Part shown: positions 59,765-64,000 of the stretch, in pieces
How positions within the stretch are numbered: position 1 is the first letter of the stretch
Layout of the letters: each line of letters begins with the position of its first letter
From: CAZTCJ01 sp964612085
Lineage (GTDB): Bacteria > Pseudomonadota > Alphaproteobacteria > JAJFIK01
Length of the DNA: 64,000 nucleotides
Assembly: GCA_964612085.1 (NCBI GenBank)
Contig: CAZTCJ010000009.1
Span: 6,345-70,344 of the forward strand
Direction: 5' to 3'
The notes under the pieces: model-generated
What the model was told of the DNA's origin: nothing
What the model saw: only the letters and a program-made list of their open reading frames with translations
Database searches by the model: none
Position numbers and translations under genes: made by a program

Positions 59765-61573
59765 TCACGCGCCGTCGGAGGTCTCGGCCGGTTCAGAAGC
59801 AGGCTCGGACTCGTCCGCCGGAGCGGCGCCGTCTTCGGACGCCGGGGCGGGCTCCTCTGGAGCCGGTTCGGGATCTGCGGGCTGCGGCGCGGGCTCTTCC
59901 TGCGCGGGCTCGGCTTGGGGTGCAGGCGCGGGCTCTTGCGCGGGCTCAACCTGGGGCGCCGGTTCCTGTGCCGCTGCGGGCCGGGTTTCAGCCGGTTGCG
60001 CGGGTGCAGGCTGCGGCGCGGGCGCCGGGGTCTCGACCGGTACCGGCGCAGGCGCGACCGGCTGCGGGCCGATGCTGGCAATGACCCGTGTGTTCAGATC
60101 GCTGATGAGCTGGTCGAGCTGCAAACGGGCCCGGGCGCTTGCCAGCCAGATCTCAGCCGCCGCCGCGCTGTTCCCGTCAAGCTTGGCCAACTCTTCCGTT
60201 GCCGCAACAAGATTGCCTTCTTCCAGGCGGCGTTCCGTACGCGCCACAATGGCGGGCACCGTGTCGCCTTCGACCTCGCCCACGGGCCGGACCGTCACGG
60301 TGGAAAGCACATTGGCCCACAGTTTCGACCAGACGGTGTCTTCCGGCACGGATCCGTCGGCCCGGTAGATGTCGCGGGCCACGGCCTCGAACTGGTTGGA
60401 CAAGGTCGCCACCGACGCGATGCCGCGCTCGGCGAAAACATCGAGTGCTTCCACCTGTGGATCGTTCGGCGCCAGAATATCGAGCGCTTCAAGCTCCGCC
60501 GCGAAGGGACGGGAATCCTGGGACGCGCGGGTCAGATTGGCGAGCGCCACCGCAAGGGCCGCCCGGTGGGCATCGCGGGCCACATCGTTGCGCTCCAGCG
60601 AGGCAATGCGCCCGGACAAGGCGTCAAGCTCCGTCCCCAGACTGTCCGGCACGGACGTTTCGAGCGCTTCCACCCGGGCGGTCATGCGCGCTTCGTTGCG
60701 GGCCACTTCGCCGGTGAAGCGGGACAGGCGCGTCTCAATCTGGCCGATGGCATCGTTCAGATCGCTGACGCCGCCTTCGAGCGCGCTGACATTCGACGAG
60801 GCACCGGACCGGCGCGGCGCGGCGGCCAGACGGTCCACCTGCGCGCGCAAGGCTTCAAGCTCGTCCACGCGGGCTTGAATTTGAGAAAGATCCTGACGCA
60901 GACCGCTGGCCACCGCCGGATCGCCGGTGCCCAGTTCGACCGAATCGATCCGGGCTTCAAGCGCGGCGATGCGCGATTCCAGAGCCGTGCCGGACGGGGT
61001 GGTCTCACCGCCGCCCCGGAACAGAATGGCGATGAGGATGACGCCGACCACGGCGGCGGTCATGAACAGGACAGGCCGCTTACGCCAACTGCTGCCCGAC
61101 GATTCATCTCCGCCGGTGCCGGACGATTGGGCCAGCGGCGCCGAGGCGGGCGGCGTCTGTTTCGGGGGCGCTGCGGGCTCGGCCTGCGCCGTGTTTCCAT
61201 CATCCGCAGGCGCATGACCATTGGTGCCGTTCGAGCCGTTGGTTCCCTTGGCGCCGGACGCCGACGCGGTGCCGACCGACGGCACGGACACGGGCGCGGC
61301 TTTAACGTCTTCTTTTGCGGGCGCGGCGGATTTGGTCTCGGCGGCTTCGCTGGAGGGCTCTGGCTTGTCCGCCGCCTTGGCGGGCTTGGAGGCCTCGACC
61401 TTGACCTTCACCGTCTTGGCGGCGCCAGCCTTGCTCTTCGCAGCGGATGCGCTCGTGGTTTTTTTCTTCTCGGACGCGCCGGACCCGTTGGTCCCATTGG
61501 CTTTCGCCCCATTGGCGACGGCGCCGGTATCATTGGCCGGTTGCGGTTCGGAGGGGGTTTTGGAGTCGGTCAT
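59765..61573 (-). CDS. Mitofilin/Mic60 family inner membrane protein
   Basis: A 602-residue protein: a low-complexity Lys/Ala/Asn-rich cytoplasmic region (1-165), one span (about 167-186), a long periplasmic coiled-coil (about 195-340), a helical mitofilin-like core (about 345-520), and a Pro/Glu/Ala-rich tail (about 525-602). Alphaproteobacterial Mic60 bends membranes and lies next to hem genes, as here. The core IASVATLSNQFEAVARDIYRA, split, is the recognisable mitofilin signature. Confidence 0.88.
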   Translation of the reverse strand: MTDSKTPSEPQPANDTGAVANGAKANGTNGSGASEKKKTTSASAAKSKAGAAKTVKVKVEASKPAKAADKPEPSSEAAETKSAAPAKEDVKAAPVSVPSVGTASASGAKGTNGSNGTNGHAPADDGNTAQAEPAAPPKQTPPASAPLAQSSGTGGDESSGSSWRKRPVLFMTAAVVGVILIAILFRGGGETTPSGTALESRIAALEARIDSVELGTGDPAVASGLRQDLSQIQARVDELEALRAQVDRLAAAPRRSGASSNVSALEGGVSDLNDAIGQIETRLSRFTGEVARNEARMTARVEALETSVPDSLGTELDALSGRIASLERNDVARDAHRAALAVALANLTRASQDSRPFAAELEALDILAPNDPQVEALDVFAERGIASVATLSNQFEAVARDIYRADGSVPEDTVWSKLWANVLSTVTVRPVGEVEGDTVPAIVARTERRLEEGNLVAATEELAKLDGNSAAAAEIWLASARARLQLDQLISDLNTRVIASIGPQPVAPAPVPVETPAPAPQPAPAQPAETRPAAAQEPAPQVEPAQEPAPAPQAEPAQEEPAPQPADPEPAPEEPAPASEDGAAPADESEPASEPAETSDGA

Positions 61574-61727
61574 GAGTCTCTTTCACTCGGCATGGAATAT
61601 GAAAAATCAGCCCTTTGGGAGACGCGGGCACTGTAATCGCCAAAGTCTCGGGCACGCAATGGCGTCTCTACGCATGTGCACCCTGCGACCGCCATTTGCA
61701 TTGATCCAGAGCATTACCGCCTGAGAT

Positions 61728-62468
61728 TTAAGACTTCATCAGGGCGTGCGCCAGGGCCGCCATGGCGTCATTGGAGGGGGTCTCCGCCGTCTCCAGGCGC
61801 GCCCAAGGCAACACGCCAGCCGCTTCTCCGACCGCAGGCGACAGGCACAGGGCCGCGAAATGGCGCGTTTCCAGGGCCAAATCCGCTTTTGCGATCAAAT
61901 CAGCGGCGATCCGGGCCGTTCTGGGCGAAAAAAACAGCACAAGACCGCGCAAATCATCATCAGACGGCGCCTTGAGCACTTCGGCAAAGGCCTCGGGCAG
62001 GGTCTCGGCGGCCTCAGCGCGGTAAAGCGTCTCACGGCGCACGGTGAAACCCGCCTTGGCCAGACGGCCCGCCAGATCCCCCGCCAGCGTCGCGCCTGCG
62101 GCATGGACGATGGGCCCAGCCCCCGCATCGCAGGCCGCGATCAGCCGGTCCGCCAGATCGTCCACGGAGCCTGCCGCCTCGTCCACCAGCACGAACCTGG
62201 CCTGCCTGGCGAGCGCCGCCGTCGCCGGACCGACGCAAAAGGCCGGGCGGGCGGTGGCCCGTTCATCGGGGCCCTGGCGCGTGAGGTAAGTGCGGATGCC
62301 GTTGGCGCTGGTGAACGCGATGGCCTGGACGCCCGCGAGGTCGAGCGGCGGCCCGTCGACGGGCTCGATGGTCATGAGCGGCGCCAGAACGGGCTCAAAG
62401 CCCAGACGCGCCAGGGTCGAGCGCAACGGTTCGGCGTCTTCCTCAGGCCGGGTGATGACCGCTTTCAT
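61728..62468 (-). CDS. hemD: Uroporphyrinogen-III synthase
   Basis: Closes hydroxymethylbilane with D-ring inversion in tetrapyrrole synthesis. The 246 residues form two alternating alpha/beta lobes with typical segments ITRPEEDAEPL, AIAFTSANGIRTY, FCVGPATAALARQ and VLFFSPRTARIAADLI. HemD sequences diverge widely, but the N-terminal ITRP and SANG motifs and the position directly after hemC make the call firm. 154 bases precede the mitofilin gene. Confidence 0.93.
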   Translation of the reverse strand: MKAVITRPEEDAEPLRSTLARLGFEPVLAPLMTIEPVDGPPLDLAGVQAIAFTSANGIRTYLTRQGPDERATARPAFCVGPATAALARQARFVLVDEAAGSVDDLADRLIAACDAGAGPIVHAAGATLAGDLAGRLAKAGFTVRRETLYRAEAAETLPEAFAEVLKAPSDDDLRGLVLFFSPRTARIAADLIAKADLALETRHFAALCLSPAVGEAAGVLPWARLETAETPSNDAMAALAHALMKS

Positions 62469-62528
62469 GAGAAGACCTTACTCGCTTCGGGCACCACCAG
62501 CCCGCTCCCCTTCAGGCAATCACACAGA

Positions 62529-63512
62529 TCAGAGCGTCGGGCCGGCCGGCACCGCGCCCAGATCCTTGGCGATATCGATGCCATCGCCTTCGATCTGCGC
62601 ACGGAGCTCCTCGCCCGCTTCCCGGCCCATGCGCACGGCATCATCGATCACCGACTGGCTCTCGGTGCGCCAGTGCTTGGCGCCGTCGGGCGTCAGCACC
62701 AGGCCCCGGAAGCGCAAGCGCCCGCCATGGGCCAGTTCCGCATGGCCCGCGATGGGCGTGCGGCAGGAGCCGTCGAGCACGGTCAGGAACGCCCGTTCCG
62801 CCGTCACGCAGGCCGCCGTCGCCGGATCGTTCAAGGGCGCGATGGCCTCGCGCGTCTTGGCGTCGTCCTGGCGGATCTCGATGCCGATCGCGCCCTGGGC
62901 CACGGCCGGCAGCATCTCCTCGAAGCTCAGCGTGACGGCATTTTCAGGCTCCAGGCCCAGCCGGTTGAGCCCGGCCCGGGCGAGCAACGTGCCCGCGACC
63001 ACGCCCTCGCCCAGTTTCTTCAGGCGGGTCTGCACATTGCCTCGGAAGGTCACCACCTCCAGATCAGGACGGCGCAGCAGCACCTGGGCCCGGCGGCGCA
63101 GGCTCGCCGTGCCGACCATGGCGCCTTTGGGCAGGTCCTGAATGCCGGTCGCCTCATGGCCGATGAAAACATCGCGCGGGTCTTCCCGCTCCAGGATCGC
63201 CGCCATATCGAGGCCCGGCGGCAGTTTAGTCGGCATGTCCTTCATGGAATGGACGGCCAGATCGACGGAGCCGTCGAGCAGGGCATCCTCGATTTCCTTG
63301 GTGAAGAGGCCCTTGCCGCCGATCTCCAGAAGCGCTTTAGATTGAACCTGATCGCCGGTCGTGGTCATGGCCACGATCTCGAGCGGGCTGTCGGGCCCCT
63401 CTTCCGGCCAGCCATGGGCCTGGGCCAGAAGGCGGCGAACCGTATGGGCCTGGGCGAGCGCCAACGCGCTGCCTCTCGTGCCGATGCGCAAACGCGGCTC
63501 TGTTGCAGTCAT
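62529..63512 (-). CDS. hemC: Hydroxymethylbilane synthase (porphobilinogen deaminase)
   Basis: Polymerises four porphobilinogens on a dipyrromethane cofactor. The start at 63512 gives 327 residues; a longer frame to 63968 runs antisense through tsaD and is rejected. Conserved segments are IGTRGSALALAQ, GDQVQ, KGLFTKEIE, VHSMKDMPT and TASLRRRAQ. The cofactor Cys250 lies in GSCRTPIAGHA. First gene of the hem operon, divergent from tsaD with 57 bases between starts. Confidence 0.97.
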   Translation of the reverse strand: MTATEPRLRIGTRGSALALAQAHTVRRLLAQAHGWPEEGPDSPLEIVAMTTTGDQVQSKALLEIGGKGLFTKEIEDALLDGSVDLAVHSMKDMPTKLPPGLDMAAILEREDPRDVFIGHEATGIQDLPKGAMVGTASLRRRAQVLLRRPDLEVVTFRGNVQTRLKKLGEGVVAGTLLARAGLNRLGLEPENAVTLSFEEMLPAVAQGAIGIEIRQDDAKTREAIAPLNDPATAACVTAERAFLTVLDGSCRTPIAGHAELAHGGRLRFRGLVLTPDGAKHWRTESQSVIDDAVRMGREAGEELRAQIEGDGIDIAKDLGAVPAGPTL

Positions 63513-63569
63513 TCTTTGCCCCGCAGTCTTGAACGCAATTACAAACCTTTGGATCGCGCACCTTAAGCC

Positions 63570-64000
63570 ATGGATCGCAAAACGCCAGACCCCAAACGCG
63601 AAGACCGCCGGTGGACCGTTCTCGGCATCGAGACGAGCTGCGACGAGACGGCGGCGGCGGTGGTGCGCGGGCGGCCGGGCGCGATGCCCGAAATCCTGTC
63701 CAATGTGGTGCTCAGCCAGCTGAAAGACCATGCCCCTTACGGCGGCGTGGTGCCCGAGATCGCGGCCCGCGCCCATGTGGAGGCGGTGGACGGCATCATC
63801 GCCCGCGCCCTTGAGGAGGCCGGGCTCGGCTTTGCGGATCTCGACGCAGTGGCGGGGACCTCCGGCCCCGGACTGATCGGCGGGGTGATCGTCGGCCTGA
63901 TGAGCGCCAAGGCCATCGCGGCGGCACGCGGCCTGCCGCTTGTGGCGGTCAATCACCTGGAAGGCCATGCGCTCTCGCCCCGCCTGGTGGAGCCGGTGGC
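63570..64000 (+). CDS. tsaD: tRNA N6-adenosine threonylcarbamoyltransferase TsaD (3' end outside window)
   Basis: Transfers threonylcarbamoyl to A37 of ANN-reading tRNAs with TsaB/TsaE. The first 143 residues are present: ATP-binding LGIETSCDETAAAVV, the family segment YGGVVPEIAARAHVE, GPGLIGGVIVG and NHLEGHALSPRL with the metal His pair. The gene is cut by the window end. An N-terminal 14-residue charged leader precedes the conserved core. It shares a promoter region with hemC. Confidence 0.96.
   Translation, partial: MDRKTPDPKREDRRWTVLGIETSCDETAAAVVRGRPGAMPEILSNVVLSQLKDHAPYGGVVPEIAARAHVEAVDGIIARALEEAGLGFADLDAVAGTSGPGLIGGVIVGLMSAKAIAAARGLPLVAVNHLEGHALSPRLVEPV

Noticed and set aside
63513..63968. 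Extension of hemC upstream of 63512
   Set aside because: It would be antisense to the conserved tsaD reading frame; HemC conservation begins at MTATEPRLRIGTRGS.

Overview
The window is a high-GC (roughly two-thirds G+C by eye) chromosomal segment of an alphaproteobacterium. This rests on gene content and order: xerD next to accA, a divergent tsaD / hemC-hemD-mitofilin-hemY block, an rpoE-chrR (ECF11) pair, an IalB-family protein, a YbbA/FtsX-like/TesA cluster and a CIA30-family protein. DUF1302/DUF1329 genes and hydrolases suggest a free-living organism that handles hydrophobic compounds. The sequence does not settle the order or genus. No rRNA, insertion sequence or CRISPR array was seen.

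Layout. 0-9.1 kb: 3' end of an unknown gene, xerD, a malyl-CoA-lyase-like gene and accA on the + strand; then secA, an epoxide hydrolase and a secreted alpha/beta hydrolase on the - strand. 9.1-22.3 kb: argJ and a GNAT, a TTC38-like TPR protein, a BI-1 membrane protein, an ABC ATPase/permease pair divergent from tesA, aldo-keto reductase, thpR, cobB, a zincin, phhB and an SDR. 22.3-30 kb: a tightly overlapping five-gene - strand operon (asparaginase, patatin, quinone oxidoreductase, beta-lactamase-fold hydrolase, DMT exporter), a SpoU-type methyltransferase and rpoE-chrR. 30-37 kb: IalB protein, rlmN, GNAT, argG, folD, yggT and tRNA-Ala(CGC).

37.0-40.3 kb is a GC-poor accessory island immediately 3' of tRNA-Ala. 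It holds three overlapping or abutting genes: a membrane-anchored protein ending in a gamma-glutamylcyclotransferase (GGCT)-like domain, a free-standing GGCT-like protein, and a GCS2/YbdK-type carboxylate-amine ligase. Together they look like a make-and-break module for gamma-glutamyl or other amide bonds. I know of no named pathway with this arrangement, and it is the best candidate for an undescribed system here.

40.3-48.3 kb: Nudix hydrolase, small unknowns, an AsmA-like membrane protein, a YCF48/DUF1329/DUF1302 envelope operon without its usual RND partner, then about 1 kb without a convincing gene. That stretch has a GC-rich array of strong hairpins (possible small RNA) followed by an AT-rich tract with two perfect inverted DnaA boxes (candidate replication origin). 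48.3-55.6 kb: EF-hand protein divergent from a response regulator / histidine kinase / trypsin-like protease operon, an MscS channel, a GST and an RTX-type secreted protein with a strong terminator. 55.6-57.9 kb: an operon of a BNR-repeat protein, a CIA30 protein and a MoaD-like protein ending in Gly-Gly, then tRNA-Thr(CGT). 58-64 kb: the haem/mitofilin block and the 5' part of tsaD, cut by the window end.
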